This document shows positions 24,736 to 35,221 of a stretch of 64,000 nt of DNA, in pieces. The position numbers and the translations under genes were made by a program. Source of the DNA: Chromera velia (taxonomy: Eukaryota; Sar; Chromeraceae); the NCBI GenBank assembly GCA_018398765.1, contig JAHBMJ010000676.1, positions 16,690 through 80,689 of the forward strand. The letters are read 5' to 3'. Within the stretch, counting starts at the first letter, position 1, and each line of letters begins with the position of its first letter. A model generated the notes under the pieces. That model worked only from the letters and a program-made list of their open reading frames with translations, ran no database searches and was not told the origin of the DNA.

Positions 24736-25920
24736 TTAGCTTTCTGCCGCGGTCTCCTCAGCCATTCCTTCCCCCCCGTCTTTCCCGTCCCCCTTGTCGG
24801 AGTCCCTGTCGACCGCACTCGACCCGTCTGCAGAGGAGTCTGCATAGTCCCCCTCGTGCTCGTTCTCATCCACCCTCTTGTCCTTCTCCACCTGCTTCCT
24901 CTCGATGATGCGACGACCAGGGAGCCCCACTGCACGGAGGTAGTCCCTCTGGTAGATGTCTGAAGGAAGGCCCCTGCATGCATTTATTTTCATACAAAAA
25001 GAATAAATGCATAGTCCCTCTGGTAGATGTCTGTAGGAAGGCCCCTGCATGCATTTATTTTCATACAAAAAGAATAAATGCATAGTCCCTCTGGTAGATG
25101 TCTGTAGGAAGGCCCCTGCATGCATTTATTTTCATACAAAAAGAATAAATGCGTAGTCCCTCTGGTAGATGTCTGTAGGAAGGCCCCTGCATGCATTTAT
25201 TTTCATACAAAAAGAATAAATGCATAGTCCCTCTGGTAGATGTCTGAAGGAAGGCCCCTGCATGCATTTATTTTCATACAAAAAGAATTCTGTATGAAAA
25301 TAAATGCATAGTCCCTCCGGTAGATGTCTGTAGGAAGGCCCTTGCAGACACCCGGCGACCAGAAACGTGCACACAAGATTCAACTCGATAGATGAAATCA
25401 TGCAGCAGCAAAAAGCGGATGCATGAGGACCTCAACATGCATGCGTGGATGCGTTATCAGATTAAGAGAAAACACTCGGTAGATGAGAGCTGCACGGAAA
25501 AGGAGAGTCTCCCATTTGTTGTCTGGTCGACTGACTGACTACCAGACTGACGCGTCATCTGTGGATCTCCTTGTGAGTTTCTTGAGCATCAGTCTGACTT
25601 CCCCGTCGTGGTGCCACCAGGAGACGAACTGGGACCTCGAGATCCTGCCCTCTATCGTCGACGCGCCCGCATCTGCAAACGCTTGGTCGGCCACTGTGCG
25701 GGGTAGAGTGGCCTGCACAGAGTTGGAAAGAAAAAAGTGACAACACATCCGTGCGTCCAAATGTGTGTGCAGGCAAAGCTGTCCAAGTCTAATTCTCCTG
25801 TTTTTTCATGCAAACCGTCGCACCAACTGCATGATGGAAGACCAGTTAGTTGGACAAGAGACTGAAGGACTGAATAACTCTTCAGTCAAGGGTTCCTGCG
25901 AATTGGCAGAGAGAGCCTCT

Positions 25921-25976
<56 letters not shown>

Positions 25977-25994
25977 AAAGAAAAAACGGACGGG

Positions 25995-26031
<37 letters not shown>

Positions 26032-26032
26032 T

Positions 26033-26067
<35 letters not shown>

Positions 26068-28039
26068 TGACAGACAGACAGACAGACAGGCAGGCAGACA
26101 GACAGACAGACAGACAGAAAAGAAAAAACGGACGGACGGACGGACGGGCAGACAGACAGACTGACTGACTGACTGACAGACAGACTGACAGACAGACAGA
26201 CAGACAGATAGACTGACAGACAGACAGACACACAGACAGAAAAGAAAAAGCGGACAGACAGGCAGACAGACTGACTGACTGACAGGAACCTTGGGAAAGC
26301 TGCAAAACTTATGGAGTGCCGACAGAGAGCACGCCACGAACAGGTTCACCTCATCAACGTTCAACTTCCCGATTCCTTCCAAGTCAAAAACGTCAAACAA
26401 CACTGCAGCGGAATCGGTGAAGCAGATTTCAATTACATTATCTATCGCATGTACGCACGATCAAAAACAGAACAGTGCAACTCGGCAGATATGAGCGAAT
26501 CACGAATATCGTTTCTGCAAGAGGAAAAAAAAAGAGAGAAGACACGAAGCTCTCCTCGTGACCACCCACCTTCACTGCGGTGGTCAGTCAGCAAAAGAAT
26601 ATCAGAATAGAAGGGTCGGAATAAATGATGGAAACAGACTGCAGTCGATCAGTTTCGGAACATTAAAGAAGAAGCCAAGTAAACAAAAGGTGTGCCCCCT
26701 TAATTCCCTTCCCACAGGGCTGCTCTAGACCCTCCCTCCCTCCCTCCCTCCCTCCCTCCCTCCCTCCCTCCAGCCATCCACGGAAGGAAGACGCACACTT
26801 CATCCTCTGATCCACGTGCCCCTCCGCTAGAGCCACCAGTCCCGCGAAGAGTTCGAACGAGTCGACCACCCCGTCTTCGTTCGTGTCCAAAAGTTTGAAC
26901 GTCTGCATTCATTCACGCAAACAAACATCAGGCAGGGAGACAAGAAGAGAAGAACTCTGCCAGGAAGGGGCCGTCAAGGAGAGTCTGCAGTGTGGAAGGA
27001 AACTTGGGCGGGTTTCTGGGGAGAGGGACACGCGTTTGCTCTTGGAATGATTTGCCGAATGGCAGGGTGGGGGGACAAAAATTAAGTGCGCCGACATCCC
27101 TGTTTCAGAGGACGCTTTCGACTGTATGAAAAGGAAAAAAAAGCATGGGGTGAAAACTTTCTGCCTGATGACTTTTTGGCCTGTTGTCTTCATTCCTGTC
27201 TAGGCGTGCTCGTTTTAATTTTGTTGCTGCCAGACAGACAGGCAGACAGACAGACAGACAGACAGACAGACCCTCTCGAGTAGATCGTGTGAGGCCATTT
27301 TTTTGGAATTTGGAATCAACGGCTCCATCATGGCCTCGAAGATTCTTCTGTTGATGCCAAAGAAGCGGTACTTCTCACTGAAGCAGTCGGTCATGGATCT
27401 GCATGCAGACGTACACAGACAGATCAACCGATAGACAGAGCATCTATTTATTTCTTTCCCAAGCAGACAAGCAGACTGTATCATTCCTCCTTTCTTCTTT
27501 CCCTTTCTCTCTTTAAAACAGATAGACAGGCAGACTATATGTTTCTTCTTCTCACTTCTTTTCTTCATGAACACAACAGACAAAAAGAAAGAAAGAAAGA
27601 AAGAACAAAGACAACACACAGACAGACTATATGTTTCTTCTTCTTCTCCCTCCTTTTCTCAGACAGACTATATCGTCTTTTCTTTCCCAGACAGACAGAC
27701 AGACAGACAGACACGTATGTGGCCAGACAGTCGCTCAAGGAGGTATACAGACAAATAGACGGGCAGACAGCAGGGAATGAGGTATAGTCGAGTGTGCAGA
27801 CATGTGCGCAAAAAGTGCTGCATGGGCACACCCGATCGTATTCGTACGGGCGTGCGGAAATGGTCTCATTCTGTTTTCAACCTTCAAAGGAGCAAACGAG
27901 CCTCAATTCATTTATATAAGCATGCATGCTGACTTGAGAATGAAGACGTTGTGTCCGGAAAGCCATTCGAGGTCACTGGCGACCTCCAGCCGGGAGTGGT
28001 CTAGACCCATGACATACGACTCCTCTCTATCACAGTGTT
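24736..28039 (-). CDS. EF-hand calcium-binding protein (5' end not found)
   Basis: Minus-strand exons with matching phases: 28039-27934, 27398-27272, 26902-26797, 26402-26290, 25712-25543 and probably 24973-24736. The first EF loop DTNEDGVVDSFE is canonical (D-x-N-x-D-G...E). The second, DLEGIGKLNVDE, within LLFDVFDLEG, lacks the position-5 acid. A third, in ADQAFADAGASTIEGR, is degenerate. The segment before the hands, CFSEKYRFFGINRRIFEAM, is distinctive but I cannot name the subfamily. The last exon adds an acidic tail (VDENEHEGDYADSSADG). If it is not used, translation stops at the TAG at 25539. The start codon is not identified. Large CAGA microsatellites fill the introns. Confidence 0.72.
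24965..25345. repeat. 71-bp tandem repeat, five full copies, copying a splice acceptor
   Basis: Units spaced 71 bp apart (CCCCTGCATGC at 24971, 25042, 25113, 25184, 25255). On the minus strand each carries GCATGCAG|GGGCCTTCC and the first about 12 codons of the EF-hand gene's last exon, then an AT-rich segment. A partial sixth unit follows. Confidence 0.88.
25924..26285. repeat. GA/CAGA microsatellite
   Basis: GA run followed by about 300 bases of degenerate CAGA/CTGA tetramers, in an intron of the EF-hand gene. The overlapping Cys/Leu/Ser ORFs are artefacts. Confidence 0.95.
26727..26772. repeat. (TCCC)n microsatellite
   Basis: About ten CCTC/TCCC units immediately downstream (minus sense) of an EF-hand exon. 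Confidence 0.95.
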
Positions 28040-28400
28040 CTGCTTCGGGGTATGTATGTGTGGGGAATGTTCTTTGTTTTGAGTAGCGACACGACGAACA
28101 ATTTAAGGATTCGTTCAATTGACACACTGACTGTTGCCGTCGTCCTTCTTAATTCAACTGTTGAAGTCTCTATTGTGTGGAAGCGATGAGACAGCACTGC
28201 CTATCACAGAAAGACGAAGCAGGTAGAAAGGAACTCAATGCAGTACGTATTCATACAGATTCACGCGGAAAGAATGCTTCGGTGCGCATATAAAATTAAG
28301 CAGCTCAACTGTTCAACAAAAATGTGGTGATCATGCATGCATGCATGAATGTTGCAGATCGATTGATCTCGGTTTACGTACGTACGCGCGATATGTTTTA
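28040..28400. other. Putative divergent upstream region
   Basis: Between the first recognised exon of the minus-strand EF-hand gene and the plus-strand Cys-rich coding block. It contains GCATGCATGCATG and palindromic TACGTACGTACGCGCG near 28377, and nothing that I can identify as a gene. Confidence 0.4.
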
Positions 28401-28423
28401 CGAATTAAGTTTTACGGTTTTCT

Positions 28424-29863
28424 TGTGTTTCAAGCGTTCGACTCTGAAGCACATCCGAACGGATGCAAGGTTCCGAATTGTGATTGTCCTGCGACAGTGG
28501 AAGATTGCGCGCTTGCCGGGCAGTCTACACGTGATGTGTGCTTCTGTACTCACCTAGTAGGTCACCATCGAACTCGCGGCGAGGGCAATTCAGGACCTAG
28601 CTCGTCTTCTGCTGTTGCTCCAGCTGCAGAAGGAGACGGGAATGCGAGAGGGGCAGATCCACCCATCGAACTTTCTGACTGAGGTGGCTTTGTGTATGTA
28701 CAGCCTATATGCTGCGATGCATTCCGTGCTAACTGAGCCTGTCTCTTTGTCTCTCTGTGTGCTGCTTCGTAGGTGAAGCCGAAGCTGATGCTGGCTCTGA
28801 CGCCGGTACTGCTCCTATCGGGGGAGATGACGAGACAGTTGTCGATGTTGATTCGGGCGGTTCGGGGCGAGCAGCTCGAGAGGCGGCAGCATCCTCTTCG
28901 GCAGCAGCAGCCTCAGCACCAGCAGCAACTACTACAAGAACCTCCCGGAGGCGTAGGCGTCTCGCGGAGGTTGATTCTGACGACGGAGCCGATCCTGATT
29001 TCGAGCCGTCGTCCTAGCCGTCGTCTGCAGCGACTGCTGAGGCACGGAAGCGTAAGGCCCCAAGGCGATCTCGGAAGAACAAGGCATGCGAAGGCGGCAA
29101 TTGTGTCCACGAGCGGACGATGAACTGTCCACGTTGTGGGTTGAACTTCGATGTGGAGATCCGAGGAACGGGGAGGAGGGAGACCGCTACGATCAGGGCG
29201 ACTCTGCCGCCGGGCCGGTATCGAGGCCACGAAGACTCTTCTCACGATGAGAACGCAGGTGAGTCTGGTGGGTTCTCTGCCTTGTCTGACAGTGTCTTGA
29301 CTGTCTTGTCTGTCTTGTCTGTCTTGTCTGTCTTGTCTGTCTTGTCTGTCTTATCTGTCTTGTCTGTCTTGGCTGTCTTGGCTGTCTTGGCTGTCTTGTC
29401 TGTCTTATCTGTCTTGTCTGTCTTGCCTGTCTTGCTTGTCTTGTCTGTCTTGTCTGTTTTGCTTGTCTTACCTGTCTTGCCTGTCTTGCTTGTTTTGTCT
29501 GTCTTGTCTGTCTTGTCTGTCCTGTCTGTCCTGTCTGTCTTGTCTGTCCTGTCTGTCGTGTTTTTCTTGTCTGTCCTGTTTGTCTTGTCTGTCTTGTCTG
29601 TCTTGCTTGTCTTGTCTGTCTTGTCTGTTTTGCTTGTCTTGTCTGTCTTGTCTGTCTTGTCTGTCTTGTCTGTCTTGTCTGTCTTGTCTGTCTTGTCTGT
29701 CTTGTCTGTCTTGTCTGTCTTGTCTGTCTTGAGTGTTGGTGTATATGGAAAGACTGTTTTCTCTCTTTGTGTTGGTTCCTCCCTGTCTTTTTTTTGTGAG
29801 GCCGTTGTGGCCGTTTACTACTTTCTTGCAGGGAGAAGGAACAATCGAGGTGGAAGGGCCTAA
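28424..29863 (+). pseudogene. Uncharacterised Cys-rich protein gene or remnant
   Basis: Three stretches read as protein. At 28424-28682, a Cys/His cluster (CKVPNCDCPATVEDC...VCFCTHLVGHH) leads into a Ser/Ala tail. At about 28776-29262, an acidic Ala-rich segment (first codon GEAEAD) leads to basic RKRKAPRRSRKNKACEGG and a second zinc-ribbon-like motif CVHERTMNCPRCGLNF. At 29832-29863 a short end follows. The middle stretch is interrupted by at least one stop. Splicing from the second to the third stretch (GTGAGT donor at 29263) would remove a large CTGTCTTGT repeat. The family is unknown. The neighbourhood suggests a mobile-element gene or a decayed host gene. Confidence 0.35.
29276..29737. 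repeat. (CTGTCTTGT)n nonamer repeat
   Basis: About 50 units of a 9-bp repeat with CTGTCTTGG and CTTGCTTGT variants. Because 9 is a multiple of 3 the frame stays open and gives a spurious Leu-Ser-Val repeat protein. Confidence 0.92.
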
Positions 29864-30611
29864 GGGGCAGCTGCAGTAGGGGTAGGCCTTACTGCTGCAG
29901 CGACTGCTGCGGTTGTAGGAGCTGCTGCACTCTTCTTTGGGAATCCGACGCCGATGCGTACGCCTCCCACGAGGATGACTCTGCAGCCAGCCATTCAACC
30001 AATGCAGGGTGTGCAGTAGGCACTGCAGGCAACTCCGTAACGTCGGTCTCCTTTCGGGTCTGTTCGTGGCAGCCCAGGTATGGTCCTGAGAATGTGATCA
30101 AAGTTTTGATTCACAGACATCACATGACCACACAGACTGTTCGGGGCGAGAGAGTTCACAATGTTGCGGTGATAATTTTGGTTGGGGAAATACCAGACAT
30201 TTGTGGTCGTTTGGGTTTTTTTGCCTCTACCTTGAATGAGACGAATGTAGACGACAGACGTGCTGTTAGAGCATATCTCTCACTGATGTGCCCCCACCAG
30301 TCGAGTAGGATTTGAGACGTCCGACTTGTTCTGGTTATGGTATCGGGACTCGCTACAACAAGTTTTAGATTTTTTCCGCAAATCAGTTCCTTGAGTGCAT
30401 GCAAACTCAGTTTCCTTCTGCTTGGCCTACGCAAGATGCACTTCACACTCTGAGCTCCGCTTGGACTCACGAGCTTGAAGTATCTTTGCAGAATCAGGGA
30501 CCTATGGCATCAGAGCAGATAACTGTTCTGATAGGCATGACTGCCAAGGGGCGGGTTCCTGGAGCAGGGATTTGTCAGACGCCTCCCTCCATGTCTGACG
30601 AGGATGAGTAA
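29864..30611 (+). pseudogene. Degenerate coding remnant, family unknown
   Basis: Protein-like stretches occur in more than one frame, for example VHNVAVIILVGEIPDICGRL near 30150 and a tail ending PPSMSDEDE with a stop at about 30611. The stretch looks broken and is probably part of the same mobile or decayed unit as the Cys-rich block upstream. No family could be recognised. Confidence 0.3.
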
Positions 30612-30829
30612 GAAATGAAAAGGGAATCAACGGGGGAGGGCGATTTGGAGGTTTCGAATTAGGGTTTCTGACAGGGTGATGGCAGGGCAGGGAGGGTGGA
30701 CAGGGCGGGACAGGGAAACAGGGAGAATGAATTGAGCTGGGTCGGCGATAGGAATGGGTATTGGGTTTGAAGTGTCAGGAGTGTGTCTAGACTGCATATG
30801 CCAATGAGGCACAGACTGACTTATTAATT

Positions 30830-31400
30830 GTTGATTCCCAAATTTAACATATCTACAATAATTATTATCTTACAGTTTTTAATTTTTAAATTTGATGTAC
30901 TTTGCAAGTTTGCATGACTCATTTAGATGAGTAACATAGAGCAATTTAAATTGATTTAGATTAGTAATTAAAGTAATTCAGAATGATTTACGGTAATATA
31001 AAGTAAGTAAGAATAGTAAAGTAAAATAGTTTATAGTAATTTAAAGTAAAATATAAAGTAATTTAAAGTGACATAAACGTCTAAATGTCTTTAAATTACC
31101 AGTCTAAATTACTTCAAATTATATACTGCTTCCAAAGTGCTTTAGTTTGTCATTCTAAATCACCTAGTAAATCACCAGTAATTTTAATTACTCTAAATTA
31201 CTAAGCAAAAATGAATTAAATTACTATAAATTACTGTAAATCACTGAGATCAATTACTTTAGCTTGCGGGGTATATGCTAAACTGTTTTACTACAAAATT
31301 TATATTAATTAAAAGCATAGAGTAAAACGTTTTTACTATTTAAGCTTTACCTGTAGGTATAGCTGCTAGCTAGAAGCTGAAAACCATTTTATATTAAATT
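30830..31400. repeat. AT-rich island with opposing GTAATTTA-type repeats
   Basis: 30950-31075 is dense in forward motifs (GTAATTTAAAGT, AAAGTAA). 31085-31265 is dense in their reverse complements (TAAATTACT, ACTTCAAATTA). The whole is an imperfect long inverted repeat centred near 31080, with no ORF. Confidence 0.6.
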
Positions 31401-32599
31401 AACGTTTTTTAACTCAAGTGTGCTGATCACTCAGGTCAGTTCTCGCCTTCTTCGCTGCCCGTTCTCTGGCTTCGTCTTTGTAAAGCAGATCCAGCAGAGC
31501 AATCTCGGCAGCTCTGTCGAAAGGATCGTCCGACTCGCTTTCTGAATCAGACATTCCCGCAGGTGCTGCTTTGGGCAACGTATCTCGTCTGGCTTGACGT
31601 TTGATGGCTTTCGCTTTCTTTGCCTCTTTCTTTGCCCTTCTCTTTGCCTTCTTTTCAGTACAGTTACAAACCGGGGGATTACGTAAAACGTCCATATGGT
31701 CTGCAATGATGGTTCTAGAGTGGCCGTTGTCATCATAAGGATGACTTGGGAAGCAGACCTCTGACGCAGCCTTCCAAAAGGCATTCCAGAAGTTGCCGTA
31801 GTGAGCGGTCCTCCAGGTGCAAGCAAGAAGCAGGACAATGATGGACTTGAACCTCCAGTTTCTTCGTCTTGTCCACCTTTTCAGACCGAAGTTCAATCCT
31901 TCCACCGTCACGGTGTTCGTGTTCGTTCCGTCTGCCGTGACAAACTCTGTAAATTCAAAAACAAAAGCAACCAAGGGAAGGCAGAAATATCTGAATTGAA
32001 CATATGTATGCAGAGGCACTTTGCGGTCACAGCAAGAGACTGATGCTTGTCAATGAGCAGATTTCTGGAGCTGCAGTATGCAGCTACAGGCTTGCTGACC
32101 TTTTTTATGGTTCACTCATTTGTGTTCCTTAAAGCTTGGTCCAACGCCCTTGGCTTGGTAAGCTGCCCAACCATCAGTGATGAGCGTGCTCTGCTTATCG
32201 ACGTGTCTATCAAGGAACTATTTGATGGTCTTCTTGCAGCTGCACAAGTCAATGGAAAATTCGAAGTCAGTTTTATTTTTGCCCGTTATCTGTTTGAATT
32301 CAATATGTCAGCAAGTCAAAGCAGTGTGATAAGGACTCAGCGAGGGATGGTGTATGATTTAATTTTGGGCATCAGACTGACCGGCACTTTACTGATTCAG
32401 CTACGAAGCGTCCTGTTCTCCGGCACACAGCCACAAGACACCAAACGCCTTCGATAGGATGTCCTTTGCCGTCTTTGCACGCTTCCATTTTTGTCTTATC
32501 CATCTCTACCTCTTCGTCCTGACCTCCTATCTTCCCTTCTCCGTATTTTGATCCCCAGCCATTTCGAAGAATGTCCTCTGCCATAACCTACAATACAAA

Positions 32600-33242
32600 A
32601 ACAGAAAGACAGACACGCCCAAACAGACGGACAAGAGGATAGATACACGTTAACAGACCCAAGGATGGATAGATGGACAGACAGACAGACAGACAGATAG
32701 GCAGACGGAGAAACAGACAAACAGACAGGCAGGCAGACACACAGACAGACAGACACACAGACACACAGGCAGACAGGCAAACAGACAGACAGGCAGCCAA
32801 ACAGACAGACAGAGATACGGAGACGATTTCGCCAGGCAGCTTCAGGCTCTTTTTTTTAAATATGAGGCTTTCTGAAATCCTTCTTCTTTTCTGAAATTTT
32901 TTTATAGCGAGTCGTTTGCCCATCCTAGAGGGATTACGGTGTCAAGACCGACACAGACAGATACAGACAGATACAGAAAGAGACAGACACACAGAACGAC
33001 AGACGACGCAAACAGACATACACAGATACAGACAGACGTACAGAGACACAGACAGACACACTGGCAGACAGACACAGACAGACATTTACAGACACAGACA
33101 GACACAGACAGACACAGACAGACACAGACAGACACAGACAGATACAGACAGACACAGACAGACACAGACAGACACAGACAGACACAGACAGACACAAACA
33201 GACACAGACAGACCTAGACAGACCCAGATAGACCCAGACAGA
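32600..33242. repeat. CAGACA-type microsatellite inside the Merlin intron
   Basis: Degenerate CAGA/CACAGA repeats between the first two transposase pieces, grading into the pure decamer array to the right. ORFs here are artefacts. Confidence 0.9.
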
Positions 33243-33655
33243 CCCAAACAGACCTAGACAGACCCAGACAGACCCAGACAGACCCAGACAGACCCAGACA
33301 GACCCAGACAGACCCAGACAGACCCAGACAGACCCAGACAGACCCAGACAGACCCAGACAGACCCAGACAGACCCAGACAGACCCAGACAGACCCAGACA
33401 GACCCAGACAGACCCAGACAGACCCAGACAGACCCAGACAGACCCAGACAGACCCAGACAGACCCAGACAGACCCAGACAGACCCAGACAGACCCAGACA
33501 GACCCAGACAGACCCAGACAGACCCAGACAGACCCAGACAGACCCAGACAGACCCAGACAGACCCAGACAGACCCAGACAGACCCAGACAGACCCAGACA
33601 GACCCAGACAGACCCAGACAGACCCAGACAGACCCAGACAGACCCAGACAGACCC
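33243..33655. repeat. Perfect decamer satellite (CAGACAGACC)n
   Basis: About 40 consecutive 10-bp units, almost without variation, ending at the N run. The true length is unknown because the assembly stops in it. Confidence 0.95.
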
Positions 33656-33888
33656 NNNNNNNNNNNNNNNNNNNNNNNNNNNNNNNNNNNNNNNNNNNNN
33701 NNNNNNNNNNNNNNNNNNNNNNNNNNNNNNNNNNNNNNNNNNNNNNNNNNNNNNNNNNNNNNNNNNNNNNNNNNNNNNNNNNNNNNNNNNNNNNNNNNNN
33801 NNNNNNNNNNNNNNNNNNNNNNNNNNNNNNNNNNNNNNNNNNNNNNNNNNNNNNNNNNNNNNNNNNNNNNNNNNNNNNNNNNNNNNNN
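33656..33888. other. Assembly gap (233 N)
   Basis: The gap begins inside the decamer array and ends within the transposase reading frame, so the array boundary and the exon edge are missing. Confidence 0.95.
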
Positions 33889-34388
33889 TCAACGTAGTGG
33901 GTGTAGTCCGTGACCGTGTGCGAAGAGCGCTTGGTCATGTTGAGAATGGATCCAAAAGCACAGCCAGCGAGCAAGTAGTACACGAGCCTGATGATGGTTC
34001 CAAGACTAAGGTGAACTCCGCCCGCAGATCGCTGCAAGAAGCCTCCCGCCCTTTCCGAAAAGCCTTTGGGCTGTCTGCAGCAGTCTTTGTTCCTGCACAG
34101 ATCGCAAACATAGAAGACATGCGAAATGGAGAGCTGGAAGGACGATGCACCGGCATACACAGCATACCGAATGAGGTGGAGGGCTGACCTGCATCTGTAG
34201 TTGACGATCCCGTTTTTTGGGTTTGTCTCCATCTTCGTAGTGCAAGATGGACAGCAGAGACGGTCAGCCTTTGTTCCGAGAAGCATGCCTCGTTCACCAA
34301 AGAACTCTCGAGACTTTGAAGAGTCGGCAGCGATCGTGTGGACTTCGCTGTCACTTGGAAGGCTAGTGCCGGGCTGCAGCAGCCTCAT

Positions 34389-35221
34389 TTTGCCCCGTAG
34401 GTTGTGAGTCCCGTCTCAGCCGCTCTCATACTACGTTCTTTCCGATTGTTCTGTCCGAACTGCACTGCTGCATGTGCTGTTTGTGGCCGAATGGTGACAC
34501 TCGTCCGAATCGCTCAATTAATTAAGAGACGGAAAGGTCAGTCGTCCGAATGATGCGCATGCAATTTTGTCAATTTTGGTTATTTACGCACGCGCGAAGA
34601 TCCGCGTTCAAGGTATGGAACAGTCATCCGGGGTGAGTGCATATCGGGGCACTTGAAGTCTCACCCATGGACCATACTGCGGTTGAGCCGTTTTACGGTC
34701 GCGGGCAGCGCGCGCTGCAAAATCGCGCGGAAAGCGCGCGCCTTTCAATGCATGCGCTTCATGGCTGCATGCATCTGACTTTTAATGTACGTAAGGATCG
34801 AGGATGGATCGAGGGCAGGATACGCGTGTGTTGCGGCGTCTCCAAAATTTGAGTTTCCTCCTGCAGTCGAATCGATGAACCGTACGCCTTCACTTAGTAT
34901 CGTTCATTTCATCCCTCTCAGAACCATCTGTCGAACATCAAGAGTCGGACCTTGCTGCCAGCCGGATCTCTAGACATCAGGCTGTAGGTGTGCTATGGTA
35001 TTAATAGCGGTGTGACCGTGAAATCTTGGTCGGATTTTCAGTCTGAAACCCTTCGAAATCCTGTAGATTTCCCCTCGCCCTGCTGCCCTTGTTTTGGGTC
35101 GGTTAGAATTAGCTGAGGTTTTATCTCACCCTGCTGTCTGAGGCTCTAGAAGGGTTTGGCGAGGGGCAGCTTTGGCTGTAGAGTTAGAGGACTTGTTTTG
35201 AGGAGTAGGGAAGTCGGTCGA
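34389..35221. other. Intergenic region upstream of the tetraspan gene
   Basis: No gene recognised. 34690-34745 is rich in GCGCGC. The last 150 bases form the probable 5' leader and promoter of the plus-strand gene, with no recognisable core promoter. Confidence 0.5.

Larger units (their letters stand above)
31414..34388 (-). pseudogene. Merlin-type (IS1016/ISXO2-like) DNA transposase, broken
   Basis: Cut-and-paste transposase of a plain DNA transposon. Minus-strand pieces: 34388-33889 (a zinc-ribbon-like CCPSCTTKMETNP...YRC, then SLGTIIRLVYYLLAGC and RSSHTVTDYTHYV, helix-turn-helix region), 32587-32382 (KIGGQDEEVEMDKTK, WCLVAVCRRTGRF), 32239-32100 (LITDGWAAYQAKG, VNHKK) and 31946-31414 (EFVTADGTNTNTVTVEGLNF, then a Lys/Arg and acidic tail). 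Putative DDE residues are Asp in EMDK, Asp in TDGW and Glu in VEG. The last three pieces join in phase by GT-AG introns. Two in-frame stops remain (TAG after KKTIK, TGA after KEHK), so this copy looks inactive. The intron between the first two pieces holds microsatellites and an assembly gap. Terminal repeats were not located. Confidence 0.75.

Noticed and set aside
24965-25345. CRISPR-like array of regularly spaced repeats
   Set aside because: The units are contiguous 71-bp copies without unique spacers, in a eukaryotic intron.
25882-26403. 173-residue minus-strand ORF rich in Cys/Leu/Ser
   Set aside because: Only its first 37 codons are an EF-hand exon; the rest translates the CAGA microsatellite.
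29276-29737. Leu-Ser-Val repeat protein
   Set aside because: The 9-bp repeat keeps any frame open; there is no amino-acid selection signature.
33254-33892. Gly/Leu/Ser/Val repeat protein on the minus strand
   Set aside because: It is the translation of the decamer satellite and N run, not a gene.
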